Shown: one piece after another, positions 17,274-26,690 of the stretch
How positions within the stretch are numbered: the stretch's first letter is position 1
How the letters are laid out: every line of letters begins with the position of its first letter
Assembly (NCBI GenBank): GCA_035294725.1
Contig: DATGKK010000019.1
Coordinates: 1 to 64,000, forward strand
Direction: 5' to 3'
From: DATGKK01 sp035294725
Lineage (GTDB): Bacteria > Actinomycetota > Acidimicrobiia > Acidimicrobiales > Bog-793
Length of the DNA: 64,000 nt
Translations under genes and position numbers: made by a program
The notes under the pieces: model-generated
Told to the model about the DNA's origin: nothing
What the model saw: only the letters and a program-made list of their open reading frames with translations
The model's database searches: none

Positions 17274-18395
17274 TCAGGCGCTCTCGCTCCAGTCCTTGGC
17301 AACCCATTCCACCAGGGCGTCGGTGATCGCTGCTGCCAGCACGGTTGTCCGCATGGTGACGACGGCAGGTGCGCCGAGCTCTACGACGACGGCAGGCATC
17401 TTCGTCTGGCGGAGCACGGCCAGCGCCATCCCGTCCGACCCCTCGTCCAGCAGATCAAGAGCGGTGGTCACCCGTTCCAGGATGAGCTGAGCCAGGTGGC
17501 GGCTCGTTTCCGACTCGTACCGGTAGCCGCGGTAGTAGATGGTGCGCACGCCGCGGCGTGCCGGCTCGAGCCGCAATGCGATGAGGCAGTGGGCCCCGGC
17601 CGTGTTGGCAGCGTCAGCTTGCGCGGACTCGTCGTGGTCGTGCACCAGCACCGGCTGGGCGCCAACGGCCACGAGGGCCCGAGCCAAGGCCGCGGCACCG
17701 CTTTGGAACCCACCCGGCTCTGCCACGATGATCGTGCGCTCTCGTAGGCTCCCCTTCGAGTCGACGACCTGCAATCGCTCCCTTACCGCCGTGACGAGGT
17801 CCTCGCCACCTCGTCGAGGTGAGAGCTTCGACAGCTCAGCCAAGGTCCGCGGGCCGCAGATGCCGTCGTTCGCAATGCCGATGTTGTGCTGGAAGTCGGC
17901 CAGCGCGATCGCCGTCCGCTCGCCGAAGATCCCGTCCACACCGCCCGGATCGAACCCGAGGGAGGAGAGACGGCGCTGGAGCTCTGCCACGTCGTCCCCA
18001 TGCAGCATGGGGACACGGAGGTAGAGGAGCCGGTCTCCCAGGCGGAAGCCGGCCTCGACAAGCGAGCTCCACGTGTAGCGACCGCAGACGCCGTCGCTTC
18101 GCAGGCCGCGGTCGCGTTGGAAGCGGCGGAGTGCCTCCGCCGTGGCTTCCCCGAAGCAGCCCGGACCGTCCCCGTCGGTGGTGTAACCCAATCGCTCGAG
18201 CCGCTGCTGCAGGTCCGCCACGCCCGGACCGGTGCTGCCCACCGCGAAGGGGAGGTCGATGTCCGACACCCCAGAGGACCTGGATCCCGCTGGGGCGTCG
18301 TCGGGCATCGGAGTCATGCTAAAGCCGCCAGCCGGCCGGCTGGCTGCGCTGGCGGACCCGAGGTCGGACGGGATCTGCAGGCTGCCGAGGGCCAC
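17274..18395 (-). CDS. cwlM: CwlM-like peptidoglycan-binding pseudo-amidase
   Basis: A 373-residue protein with two PG_binding_1 repeats (about residues 53-112 and 128-190) and a C-terminal Amidase_3 fold. In active amidases the zinc ligands are the His of DPGHGG, a Glu and the His of SLHAN. Here the first reads VAEPGGFQS and the second ALRLEP, so both His are missing, though the late Glu (VVVELGAP) remains. No signal peptide is seen. In mycobacteria CwlM is a cytoplasmic, non-hydrolytic activator of MurA in the same neighbourhood (cwlM-trx-trxB-murJ). The start may be GTG 18395 or ATG 18317, before the first domain. Confidence 0.85.
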   Translation of the reverse strand: MALGSLQIPSDLGSASAASRPAGGFSMTPMPDDAPAGSRSSGVSDIDLPFAVGSTGPGVADLQQRLERLGYTTDGDGPGCFGEATAEALRRFQRDRGLRSDGVCGRYTWSSLVEAGFRLGDRLLYLRVPMLHGDDVAELQRRLSSLGFDPGGVDGIFGERTAIALADFQHNIGIANDGICGPRTLAELSKLSPRRGGEDLVTAVRERLQVVDSKGSLRERTIIVAEPGGFQSGAAALARALVAVGAQPVLVHDHDESAQADAANTAGAHCLIALRLEPARRGVRTIYYRGYRYESETSRHLAQLILERVTTALDLLDEGSDGMALAVLRQTKMPAVVVELGAPAVVTMRTTVLAAAITDALVEWVAKDWSESA

Positions 18396-18580
18396 GCCCC
18401 CCGGCTTACCCAGGCGACCTCGGAGCCATGCCGTCAGGCGCCCGCCTCGGGGCCAGGCCGGGGGCGGACTAGCGCAGCTGCTCGACTGCGTGGAGCGCCG
18501 ATCTGCCGACTACCAAATTAGCAGTTCTACTGACATAAGATGTAGCCCACCCTGCAGAGAACGTGGTGCGCCCGAGCGGG

Positions 18581-18910
18581 TCAGGCGAGATGCGGCTCGA
18601 ACTCTGCCAGGATCTGGCTCTTGCTGCGAGCCCCCACGATGCGGCCCGCCATCTCGCCGTCCTTGAAGAGGATGAGGGTCGGGATCGACATGACCTGGAA
18701 CCGTTGCGCCGTGCGGGGGTTGTCGTCGACGTTGAGCTTGGCAACCTTTAGCTGGCCGGCCTTGTCGCCAGCGATCTCCTCCAGCACCGGAGCGACCATC
18801 TTGCAGGGGCCACACCACTCCGCCCAGAAGTCGACGACGACGGGCGTGTCCGAGGCTCCTACCTCCTCGTCGAAGGTGTCGTCGCTCACCGTGATGATGT
18901 TGTCGGCCAT
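18581..18910 (-). CDS. trxA: Thioredoxin
   Basis: A 109-residue thioredoxin with the redox motif WAEWCGPCKM (Cys33-Cys36) and the cis-Pro (MSIPTLILF). It reduces protein disulfides in the cytoplasm. It follows its reductase trxB after 72 bases on the same strand, and AAAGGAAAG precedes the ATG. Confidence 0.96.
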   Translation of the reverse strand: MADNIITVSDDTFDEEVGASDTPVVVDFWAEWCGPCKMVAPVLEEIAGDKAGQLKVAKLNVDDNPRTAQRFQVMSIPTLILFKDGEMAGRIVGARSKSQILAEFEPHLA

Positions 18911-18982
18911 GTTCTTTCCTTTACCTTGGGTCGTGCTCGGTCGTGTCGTGCTCGTCTCGAGATTCGCGGGAGCCAGGCAGCC

Positions 18983-19945
18983 CTACTCGAGAGCGGCGAG
19001 ATACCGCTCGGCGTCGATGGCGGCCATGCAGCCGGAGCCGGCGGCCGTGATGGCCTGGCGGTAGACGTGGTCCTGCACGTCGCCGCAGGCGAAGACGCCG
19101 GGCCGCCCGGTCTTCGTCCCGTCCGTCGTGACGAGGTACCCGGCTTCGTCCATTTCGAGCTGTCCCGCGAACAACTCCGTGCTCGGAGCATGCCCGATGG
19201 CGACGAAGAGCCCCTCCACGGCGAGAGTCCTCTCCTCGCCGGTGTTGACGTCGCGGATCCGCACGCCCTCGACGTGGTCGGCGCCGAGAACGTCCACCAC
19301 GACCGAGTCCCAGACGAAGTCGATCGACTCGTTCTTAAAGACCCGGTCCTGCATGATCTTCGAGGCGCGCAGCTCCTTCCGGCGGTGAATGATCGTCACC
19401 GACTCGCCGAACTTGGTGAGAAAGAGCGCCTCCTCGAGGGCTGAGTCGCCCCCGCCCACAACTGCGATCTTCTTTCCCCGGAAAAAGAAACCGTCGCAGG
19501 TAGCGCACGTCGACACGCCGTAGCCGAGCAGGCGGGCCTCATTCTCGAGCCCGAGCATGAGGGATCGCGCCCCTGTCGAGATCACGAGCGCCCTCGCTCT
19601 CACGTCGGGCTCGGGGGCATCGGGGTCGCACGTCCAGACACCGTAGGGGGCAGCAGAGAGGTCGACCCGGGTCGCCTTTCGTGTGACGATCTCGGCGCCG
19701 AAACGCTCCGCCTGCTCTCGCATGCTCATCATCAGTTGCGGGCCGAGCACACCTGACGGAAAGCCGGGAAAGTTCTCGACCTCGGTCGTGAGCATGAGCT
19801 GGCCCCCGGGCTGGTCGCTCGTCGACGACGGCTCGCCCTCGATCACGAGCGGCGCGAGGTCGGCCCTCGCCGTGTAGATGGCCGCCGTGAGACCGGCCGG
19901 GCCTGAGCCCAGGATCACGACGTCACGGATCTCGCCCGGTTGCAT
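18983..19945 (-). CDS. trxB: Thioredoxin reductase
   Basis: A 320-residue low-molecular-weight TrxB flavoprotein. The FAD motif GSGPAGLTAAIYTARA is near residue 13, the active-site pair CATC at about 147-150, the NADPH motif VVGGGDSALEEA follows, and the C-terminal FAD motif is ACGDVQDHVYRQAITAAGSG. It passes electrons from NADPH to the thioredoxin encoded next to it. A second, fused TrxB-like protein is encoded at 57553-58842. Confidence 0.96.
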   Translation of the reverse strand: MQPGEIRDVVILGSGPAGLTAAIYTARADLAPLVIEGEPSSTSDQPGGQLMLTTEVENFPGFPSGVLGPQLMMSMREQAERFGAEIVTRKATRVDLSAAPYGVWTCDPDAPEPDVRARALVISTGARSLMLGLENEARLLGYGVSTCATCDGFFFRGKKIAVVGGGDSALEEALFLTKFGESVTIIHRRKELRASKIMQDRVFKNESIDFVWDSVVVDVLGADHVEGVRIRDVNTGEERTLAVEGLFVAIGHAPSTELFAGQLEMDEAGYLVTTDGTKTGRPGVFACGDVQDHVYRQAITAAGSGCMAAIDAERYLAALE

Positions 19946-19971
19946 CTCTGCTGTGCCTTCCCGTCGCGCTC

Positions 19972-20388
19972 TCAGGAGCGGGAGCGACTCTTACGAGAGA
20001 GGAACAGTGCTGCGAGCCAGAAGATTCCAGCCACGACGAAGTAGCTGGCCCACACCCGGGTGGTGAAGACGGGCACCTCCGTCGTGAGCACGCGGATCGC
20101 GAAGATCGCGAACAGGACGGCGACCGTCGTGCCGATGAAAAGAGCGACGAGGCCGAAGATGAGGTAGCGAACGGCCCTCACCACGGGGCGCACCGTCTTG
20201 TCGCGAACCAGCGAGACGACCTCTTCTACCTTGCGGGTGGTCGCGACCGCCCAGTCGTGGTCGATGCTAAGTGGCTTCGAGGGAGCGTCCTCCCTGCTGT
20301 CGCTTCCCGGGTTCGCAGTTCCCGGCAGGCCGAAGCTGGCACCGCGGGCAGTGCCGTCGGTGCGCTCGCGTGCCGGCTCGGGAGGCAT
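19972..20388 (-). CDS. Small membrane protein, holin-like topology
   Basis: A 138-residue protein of unknown function. The first ~55 residues are hydrophilic and disordered, a short amphipathic helix follows (VATTRKVEEVVSLVRDKTV), then two membrane segments (~80-104 and 114-132) and a basic tail (LSRKSRSRS). The layout resembles actinobacterial 'phage holin family' membrane proteins that often neighbour trxB/murJ genes, but no diagnostic motif is present. It lies 26 bases upstream of trxB and downstream of degV on the same strand. Confidence 0.65.
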   Translation of the reverse strand: MPPEPARERTDGTARGASFGLPGTANPGSDSREDAPSKPLSIDHDWAVATTRKVEEVVSLVRDKTVRPVVRAVRYLIFGLVALFIGTTVAVLFAIFAIRVLTTEVPVFTTRVWASYFVVAGIFWLAALFLSRKSRSRS

Positions 20389-20417
20389 GCGGGCAGGTTA
20401 GTGGCCGCGCGCCCGCG

Positions 20418-21266
20418 CTACTTACCCGACGCGAGCTCGTAGCAGACGCCGACCGCGCCTGGTCCGGAATGGGTGCCGATCACGGGGCCGATGTAGGTCA
20501 CGAGGATCTTGTCGCGATCGAAGTCCCGAGCCAGCAGGGAGACGAGCGTGTCGACGTCAGGCGCCGCAGCGTGCATGACGGCGAGGCGGGCCAGAGGCCC
20601 TGCCTGGCTCACCTTGTCGGCCAGGTACTCGAGGGAGCGGGTTCGCGTGCGCTGGCGAGATTCCGGCTCGACGACGCCGTCGCGGATCTCGATGACCGGC
20701 TTGATCGACAGCAGCGAGCCGAGGAAGGCCTGCGCCCCGCCGATCCGCCCCCCTTTGCGCAGGTTGTCGAGCGTGTCGAAGGTGCCGTAGACGTGGCTGT
20801 TCGCGAGCGTCGTGCGAACGGCCTGCTCGACTTCCTCGAGAGATGCCCCGCTCTCGGCGGCCTCGAGCCCCGAGATCACACCGAGCCCCTCACCCATGGT
20901 CACCGAGAGGGAGTCGACGACGCTCACCGGGATCTCGCCGGCGACGGCATCGGCGGCCGTAGCCGCAGACTGGTAGGTGGCGGAGAGCTTGGAGGACAAC
21001 GTCACGCAGACAATCCCGTCGGCCCCGTCGTCACGCGCGGCGAGGAAGGCCTCTTGGAAAGCCCCGGGCGAGGGAGCCGAGGTCTCGGGTAGGACGTCGG
21101 CCTTCGAGCACTGCAGCCAGAACTCCTCGGGCGACCACTGCCGCGTCACCTCGGGCCCGATGTCGCCGAGGCGGACATCGAGGTGCACGAGCGCGACACC
21201 GCGCGCCGCCATCTCTCTCGGGTCGAGGTCGGCTGCGCTGTCGGTGACCAGTCGGACTCCGGGCAT
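20418..21266 (-). CDS. DegV family fatty-acid-binding protein
   Basis: A 282-residue DegV protein. It opens with the family motif VRLVTDSAADL, then VTLSSKLSATYQSA, VVDSLSVTMGEGL and GRIGGAQAFLGSLLSIKPV. DegV/FakB proteins bind a fatty acid and present it to the kinase FakA. The ATG at 21266 has GGAAGGGAG upstream; an in-frame start at 21383 would add 39 unrelated residues and overlap murJ. No fakA is present in the window. Confidence 0.9.
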   Translation of the reverse strand: MPGVRLVTDSAADLDPREMAARGVALVHLDVRLGDIGPEVTRQWSPEEFWLQCSKADVLPETSAPSPGAFQEAFLAARDDGADGIVCVTLSSKLSATYQSAATAADAVAGEIPVSVVDSLSVTMGEGLGVISGLEAAESGASLEEVEQAVRTTLANSHVYGTFDTLDNLRKGGRIGGAQAFLGSLLSIKPVIEIRDGVVEPESRQRTRTRSLEYLADKVSQAGPLARLAVMHAAAPDVDTLVSLLARDFDRDKILVTYIGPVIGTHSGPGAVGVCYELASGK

Positions 21267-21285
21267 CTCGCTCCCTTCCGGCGGC

Positions 21286-23328
21286 TCAGGCCGCGCGCTT
21301 CGCAGTCTGCCAGCCCTTTGCCATGCCGGCCAGCGCCGCGCCGCCTCCGTACACTGCGGCCCCGACGACCACGCCAACGACAACTCGTTCGAGGAGGCCG
21401 AGCCCGCTCGCCGATCCGACCCCGGCAGCGACGAGGGCGACGCACAGCGCCATCAGGATCGAGAGGCCGAACGATCGCACGACGAAACGGCGGACCGGCG
21501 CCCCGCCGAGTCCCCCCATCTTGCGCCGGGCGACGCCAAGTGCGACGAGCGCGCCGACCGAGTATGCGATCGAGAGCGAGAGCGCAAGTCCCTGCGGTCC
21601 GATCCGGGGCGTGAGCACGAACAGCAGCACAACGTTGAGCCCGTTCTCGAGCAGGTAGAGGAAGAAGGCCGACCGGGTGTCGCGCATCGACTGGAGTGCG
21701 CGAACGGCAAGGAGATACGTGCAGTAGCCGGGCAGACCGACCGCAAGGAGGGCGAGCATCGACCCCGTGAGGTGCACGCCCGCGGCCCTGGCGGCTCCGT
21801 GCTGGAGGAGGAGCTTCATGATCGGCCCCGCGAGGACGAGGTAGCCCGCCGTCGCCGGCCAGATGCCCGCCATCATGCGCTGCAGGCCGAGGCCGAATTG
21901 GCGAGCCATCCCCTCGCGGTCGCCGCGCGCGAAGCGGTGGGCGAGCTCGGGGGTCACGGCGTTCATCACCGAGACGGAGATCAGCCCGAAGGGGAGCTGG
22001 AAGAAGATGAAGGCGTAGGTGTAGGCGGTCACGGCGCCCCCTGAGGGGTCGATGTGGACAGCGAGGGCGAGGCTGACGAAGAGCGCGATCTGGTTCGCGA
22101 CGACGAAGCCGAGGGTCCACCCCGACAGGCGCACGATCTCGCGGACGGCGTCGTCGCGAGGGGCCCAACGGAACCGGAGCCGCAAGCCGCACCGGAGCGT
22201 GCTCGGTACGAGCAACAGAGCCTGGAGCAGCACGCCTGCAGTCGTGCCGAGGCCGAGCAACAGCAGCAGGCCACCGTCATGCGCGACGCTGGCGAGCGTC
22301 GGGTGATGCGCGACGTCGGCGAACTGGAGCAGGACGCCGATCGCGACGAGGTTGTTGAGCATAGGGACGTACGCCGGCAACGTGAAGCGCCGGACGCTGT
22401 TCAGGACGGCGGTCATGATGGAGATGGCGCCGTAGCCGAGCAGCTGCAGCGCGAACATCCGGAGCAGCTCCGTGGCGACGTTGCGTTCCTGTCCGATGTG
22501 GGCGCTGTGGGTCCCGACCGAGTAGAGGTCGATCACGAGCGGCGCGACGAGGACGAAGAGCGCGGTCGCGACGACGAGCACGACCGCGGCGAGGCTGACC
22601 ACGGCGGAGATCGACCGCTCCGCCTCGCCCTCGCTCTCTCGCGTCAGGCGGTCCACGAACAGCGGGACGAAGGTGGCGGCGAGGATGCCGCCGAGCACCA
22701 GGTCGTGGACGATGTTGGGGGTGTTGTTGGCGAGGTTGAACGCGTCCGAGAGCTTGCCGATGCCAAGCGCGTAGGCCGCAACGAGCAGCCTCAGCAGTCC
22801 GGTGACCCGCGAGAGCAGGGTGCCACCCATCATCACCGTCGTCGCCCGCCCGAGACCGGCTCGGCCGCGGGTGAGGCGGGAGAAGGGCTCAGCCTGCTCC
22901 GTCATGGCGCCGCTGGCGCCGGCGGAGCCGCTCTCGGACCGGCGGGCGGGACTGGCGCCAGCCGGCACCCGATCGGAGCCGCCGCCGTCGTGCGAGCGCT
23001 CCTCGGGCGCCGCCCCACCGCCGGGTTGGCGGCGCTCGCGCGTGAAGCGCACCGCCGCCGCGACCGAGTAGGGATCCTTCACGCGTAGCTCGCGCCCCGC
23101 CCGGAGGGTGCTCGACGAGATCGAGCGGCCCGGGAGCGACTCCGGTCGGCTCGCCGGGGCACCGGGGGCGGCACTGACGGATCGAGCCGCTCGCTCGCCG
23201 GGGGTCGACCGGCTCTTCATGCTGTCGGAGCGCGCGAGTGAGTCGACGGCGTAGCCCTCGCCGATCGTGAAGCTGCGCAGCGGCCGGCTGCGGCGCGACC
23301 CCGCCGAGCGCCGGCCGAAGCGCTTCAT
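21286..23328 (-). CDS. murJ: Lipid II flippase MurJ with long N-terminal extension
   Basis: A 680-residue MurJ/MviN of the MOP superfamily, which flips lipid II across the membrane for peptidoglycan synthesis. The core starts near residue 160 (TTVMMGGTLLSRVTGLLR) and shows about 14 membrane helices with the SDAFNLANNTPNIVHDLVLGG region. Before it lie ~150 hydrophilic residues rich in Ser, Arg, Gly and Pro. This extension is probably real because its ATG overlaps the stop of the upstream gene (ATGA). The mycobacterial homologue instead carries a C-terminal pseudokinase. The degV gene follows after 19 bases. Confidence 0.9.
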   Translation of the reverse strand: MKRFGRRSAGSRRSRPLRSFTIGEGYAVDSLARSDSMKSRSTPGERAARSVSAAPGAPASRPESLPGRSISSSTLRAGRELRVKDPYSVAAAVRFTRERRQPGGGAAPEERSHDGGGSDRVPAGASPARRSESGSAGASGAMTEQAEPFSRLTRGRAGLGRATTVMMGGTLLSRVTGLLRLLVAAYALGIGKLSDAFNLANNTPNIVHDLVLGGILAATFVPLFVDRLTRESEGEAERSISAVVSLAAVVLVVATALFVLVAPLVIDLYSVGTHSAHIGQERNVATELLRMFALQLLGYGAISIMTAVLNSVRRFTLPAYVPMLNNLVAIGVLLQFADVAHHPTLASVAHDGGLLLLLGLGTTAGVLLQALLLVPSTLRCGLRLRFRWAPRDDAVREIVRLSGWTLGFVVANQIALFVSLALAVHIDPSGGAVTAYTYAFIFFQLPFGLISVSVMNAVTPELAHRFARGDREGMARQFGLGLQRMMAGIWPATAGYLVLAGPIMKLLLQHGAARAAGVHLTGSMLALLAVGLPGYCTYLLAVRALQSMRDTRSAFFLYLLENGLNVVLLFVLTPRIGPQGLALSLSIAYSVGALVALGVARRKMGGLGGAPVRRFVVRSFGLSILMALCVALVAAGVGSASGLGLLERVVVGVVVGAAVYGGGAALAGMAKGWQTAKRAA

Positions 23329-25550
23329 GACGACGAGGGTATCGGCGGGGCCGCCCGGCCTCCTCCAGCGGGCGGGCTCGCCGCGGCGGTGCCCTCGGCG
23401 GTGGCTGCCGGCACGGCCGCCCGCGATCTACGGCGTCTCAGTTCCGAGCGCCCCCACCACACGACGAGGAACAGGGCAGCCGCGACCGTGAGCAGGATTG
23501 CGACGCCCGAGATCGCCGTCGACCGGATCTGGAGGCGATCGGCGGTGAGGACCGTCCCGTTCGGAGCTGTGAGCTGGAGGTAGAGGAAGAAGTCGCCGGA
23601 CGAGCGGGCGGACAGGTGGATGTCGATCGTGTTGTTGCCCCGCTGCAGCACGACGGCGTAGATGTGACGGCGCAGCGAGACCGTGCTGCTGCAGCTGCCG
23701 GCGATGCCGGGAGGGCAGCCTGACAGCCTGAGGTCGACGGCGAGCGGGGTTGGAGCGCGCGAGGAGACGAGGATCGGGACCTTCGCGCTGAGGGAGGTGA
23801 TGGTGATGGTGCGACCGTGGGGGAGCGAGATCTCGCCAGCGGCGCGCCGGAGCCTGCGGCCGGGCGCCCCGAGGTAGGCGGCACGCTCGGGACCGGTGAG
23901 GCCGACCGTCTCGCCGATGAGCACGAGCCGGTCGAGCGTGACGATGTCCGCCGAGTGAGCCGGGAGGAGGGACTCGAGCGCAGCCAGGTCGACCCGGGCT
24001 CGGGCGATGGAGCCGGTCGGGAGGCTGTTGGCCTTCAACGTCGCGCCTGGGGTCACGTCTCGGTACAGGATCGGCGAGGCCGTCGCGCCGGGCGGGATCT
24101 CGTCGGAGCCAGGAGGGACCTGGTCGAAGAATTGCGAGAGCGTCACGGACCGGACGACCGGGCTCGAGGAGAGTCCGGCGAGCAGAACTGAGAGGAAGCT
24201 CTGCGACGGTCGCCAGTTGCCCGGCGCGAGGAGCGTCATGCCCCGATTGCCCGGCGGCTGCTCGACGAAGTACACGATGGCGAGGTCGGCGAGGAGCTGC
24301 TCGGCGCGCAGCACCGGGTTGCCGCGCCCGGAGACGTAACGCTCGAGCTCCGCGTCCGAGGCGTCGACGACGGCCGGGCTGCCCTTTACCCGAAACGGCG
24401 CCCAGACAGGGAAGTACCAGGACACCGGCACGGTCGAGACGCTCGTGCTCGGCACGAGCACTTCTCGGACGCCGGCGTTCGTGAGCGCGCCGAGGGCACC
24501 CGGCCCGATCGGCATGGAGGCGACAAAGGGGCGGCGAGTGCTCGGAGCCCCGAGAGCGGCGAGGCTGGCGCGCCCCACGCCGACTTGGGTCGCCTCCTCT
24601 GTGGTGAGGTGCTCACCGGCCATCGCGGCGAGGTCGACCGGTGTGTAGGTGGTCTGCTCGGCCTCGACGTTCGGAAGGCTGACGAGCTGGCGAAGCGTGG
24701 CGAGCGAACGCTGCGCGGCCGAGCGCGCGCGAAGCGCGCTTCGGCTCGCATGCCGGGGAAGGGGGGTGCTCGCGGCGTCGGCGAGGGCATCGGAGAGCTG
24801 CGGGTAGAGCGCGAGCGACAGCGAGCTGTTGGGGTGGGTCGCCATGTCCCCCTCGAGCTGGCTGATCTCGGACTCGTCCGCGGCCGGGACGGTGGGATCA
24901 CCCGTCGCGCTCATGGCAGGCGACGCTCCGAGGGGAAGAACGAAGCAAAAGCGCAGCGGCGACACAACCCTTGGGGGCACCACGACGAGGTAGGTCGTGA
25001 ACTGGCTCAGCGTTGCGTAGCCGGCACTCGAGTCGAGGAGAGACACCTCGAGGGGATAGACGCCGGCACAGGTGGCCGTGCACGGCAGCGAGAACACGGC
25101 CCCGTTGCTCGGCGCCTTCTCCGCTGGTCCAGGCACAGCAGGCGGGGCGAGGCGTATGACCATCGCAGCGATCCCGCCCGCCTGCAGGAGGCCCTTTGTC
25201 GTGAGCGGCAGCGACACCGAGTCCCCTTGCACGTAAGAGGTCGGGAACTGGTTCTGGTAGGTCGTCTGCTCGAAGTCGTAGCGGCGGGTGAGCTCGTTGT
25301 AGAGAGTGAGCTGGACCTCGAGCGACGCTGCCGGCACCGTCGAGTCGACCGAGACGTCGAGGTGCATCCCTGCGGTGGTCCGGACCCACGGGGTCTGGCT
25401 CACGAGCGAGATCGAGCCGGTCGGCGCGCTTGCTGCCCCGGCGGCCGGGGCGAGCTCGACTGCGGCAGCCAGCGACCCGATCAAGCCCAGGAGGCCGGCG
25501 AGGAGCGCCCGCGCGCGCCCGCGCGGACGCGGCTCGCGGCGCTTTCGCAT
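23325..25550 (-). CDS. Secreted membrane-anchored protein, DUF6049-like
   Basis: A large exported protein of unknown function. A twin-Arg-rich n-region (RKRREPRPRGRARA) and hydrophobic h-region (LLAGLLGLIGSLAAAV) form an N-terminal signal. A long extracytoplasmic part contains a few Cys, and a single C-terminal membrane helix (ISGVAILLTVAAALFLVVWW) is followed by a basic Arg/Ser tail. This architecture and its place upstream of murJ match the actinobacterial DUF6049 family (Rv3909 in M. tuberculosis). I prefer ATG 25550; ATG 25595 or GTG 25625 are possible. It is translationally coupled to murJ and may act in envelope assembly. Confidence 0.75.
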   Translation of the reverse strand: MRKRREPRPRGRARALLAGLLGLIGSLAAAVELAPAAGAASAPTGSISLVSQTPWVRTTAGMHLDVSVDSTVPAASLEVQLTLYNELTRRYDFEQTTYQNQFPTSYVQGDSVSLPLTTKGLLQAGGIAAMVIRLAPPAVPGPAEKAPSNGAVFSLPCTATCAGVYPLEVSLLDSSAGYATLSQFTTYLVVVPPRVVSPLRFCFVLPLGASPAMSATGDPTVPAADESEISQLEGDMATHPNSSLSLALYPQLSDALADAASTPLPRHASRSALRARSAAQRSLATLRQLVSLPNVEAEQTTYTPVDLAAMAGEHLTTEEATQVGVGRASLAALGAPSTRRPFVASMPIGPGALGALTNAGVREVLVPSTSVSTVPVSWYFPVWAPFRVKGSPAVVDASDAELERYVSGRGNPVLRAEQLLADLAIVYFVEQPPGNRGMTLLAPGNWRPSQSFLSVLLAGLSSSPVVRSVTLSQFFDQVPPGSDEIPPGATASPILYRDVTPGATLKANSLPTGSIARARVDLAALESLLPAHSADIVTLDRLVLIGETVGLTGPERAAYLGAPGRRLRRAAGEISLPHGRTITITSLSAKVPILVSSRAPTPLAVDLRLSGCPPGIAGSCSSTVSLRRHIYAVVLQRGNNTIDIHLSARSSGDFFLYLQLTAPNGTVLTADRLQIRSTAISGVAILLTVAAALFLVVWWGRSELRRRRSRAAVPAATAEGTAAASPPAGGGRAAPPIPSSS

Positions 25551-25646
25551 CGTGCGCCGCCCGGACGGCCGCTGGAACTGGGGAGACGGCGCCATCGTCG
25601 GTCTCGTGGCTGCTCTCGGGATCACCGGAGCCTACTCAGCAGTACC

Positions 25647-26669
25647 GTGACGGAGGTGAGCATCCTCGTCGGGCGCCATGGCACGTTTCTCGAGCACGAG
25701 GCGGGCCGAAACCATCCCGAGCGACCGCAGCGCCTCCTCGCCGTCCTCGCCGGCATCGCTGCCGCCGAGGTCTCCGAGGACGTCGTGGAGTTCGAGCCAC
25801 GGCCGGCCACCGTCGACGAGCTGTGCCGGGTGCACGCTCCCGGTTACGTTGACACCCTCCGAGAGTTCTGCCGCACCGGCGGGGGCCGCCTCGACCCTGA
25901 CACCGCGGCCGTCCCGGCCTCGTTCGAGGCGGCGCTGCGCGCGGCGGGAGCCGGCCTTGACGCCGTCGCCCGCCTGCGTGCAGGAGAGGCCGATGCCGCA
26001 TTCCTCGCCGTCCGCCCTCCGGGCCATCATGCGCTGGCGGGGAGCGCCATGGGTTTCTGCCTGTTCAACAACGTGGCGGTGACGGCGGCCGCGCTCGCGG
26101 CGCAAGGGGAGCGGGTCGTCGTCGTGGACTGGGACGCCCACCACGGCAACGGGACCCAGGCGATCTTCTGGGAGGAGCCCCTCGTCCTTTACGTGTCGCT
26201 GCACCAGTACCCCTTCTATCCGGGCACGGGCGCTCTCGACGAGCTCGGAGCAGGAGCGGGGACCGGCACGACGGTCAACATCCCCCTCCCGGGCGGCGCG
26301 ACCGGCGATGTCTACCGGCGTGCGTTCGACGAAGTGGTCGTGCCCGTGGCCGAGGCGCACCGGCCGGACTGGGTGCTGATCTCAGCCGGCTTCGACGCGC
26401 ATCGCGCCGACCCGCTCACCGACCTCGGGCTGTCGGCGGGGGACTTCGCCGACCTCACCTCCCGTACCGCCGCCCTTGCGCCGACCGGCCGCCGGATCGC
26501 GTTCCTCGAGGGCGGCTATGACCTCGAGGCGCTGCAGCTGTCGGTGCGGGCCTCGGTCGACGCCCTCGGCGGCCACCTCGTGAGACCCGAGCCGGTCAGT
26601 GCACGGGGCCCGTCCGACGACCTCGGCGACCGGGTGGTCGCCGCAGCCGCCCGCCTCCACTCGCGCTGA
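25647..26669 (+). CDS. Histone deacetylase / acetylpolyamine amidohydrolase family hydrolase
   Basis: A 340-residue zinc deacetylase of the arginase fold. The catalytic His pair is PGHH (127-128), zinc ligands are Asp163 and His165 (WDAHHGNG) and Asp250 (SAGFDAHRADPL), and the late GGYD motif supplies the Tyr. Bacterial members act on acetylated lysine, polyamines or small molecules such as acetoin-pathway proteins; the substrate cannot be told here. It starts divergently from the DUF6049 gene, with GTG at 25647 (or 25656), and is 21 bases before pcnA. Confidence 0.88.
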   Translation: MTEVSILVGRHGTFLEHEAGRNHPERPQRLLAVLAGIAAAEVSEDVVEFEPRPATVDELCRVHAPGYVDTLREFCRTGGGRLDPDTAAVPASFEAALRAAGAGLDAVARLRAGEADAAFLAVRPPGHHALAGSAMGFCLFNNVAVTAAALAAQGERVVVVDWDAHHGNGTQAIFWEEPLVLYVSLHQYPFYPGTGALDELGAGAGTGTTVNIPLPGGATGDVYRRAFDEVVVPVAEAHRPDWVLISAGFDAHRADPLTDLGLSAGDFADLTSRTAALAPTGRRIAFLEGGYDLEALQLSVRASVDALGGHLVRPEPVSARGPSDDLGDRVVAAAARLHSR

Positions 26670-26690
26670 GGGGCAGTACCCTCGCGCCCC

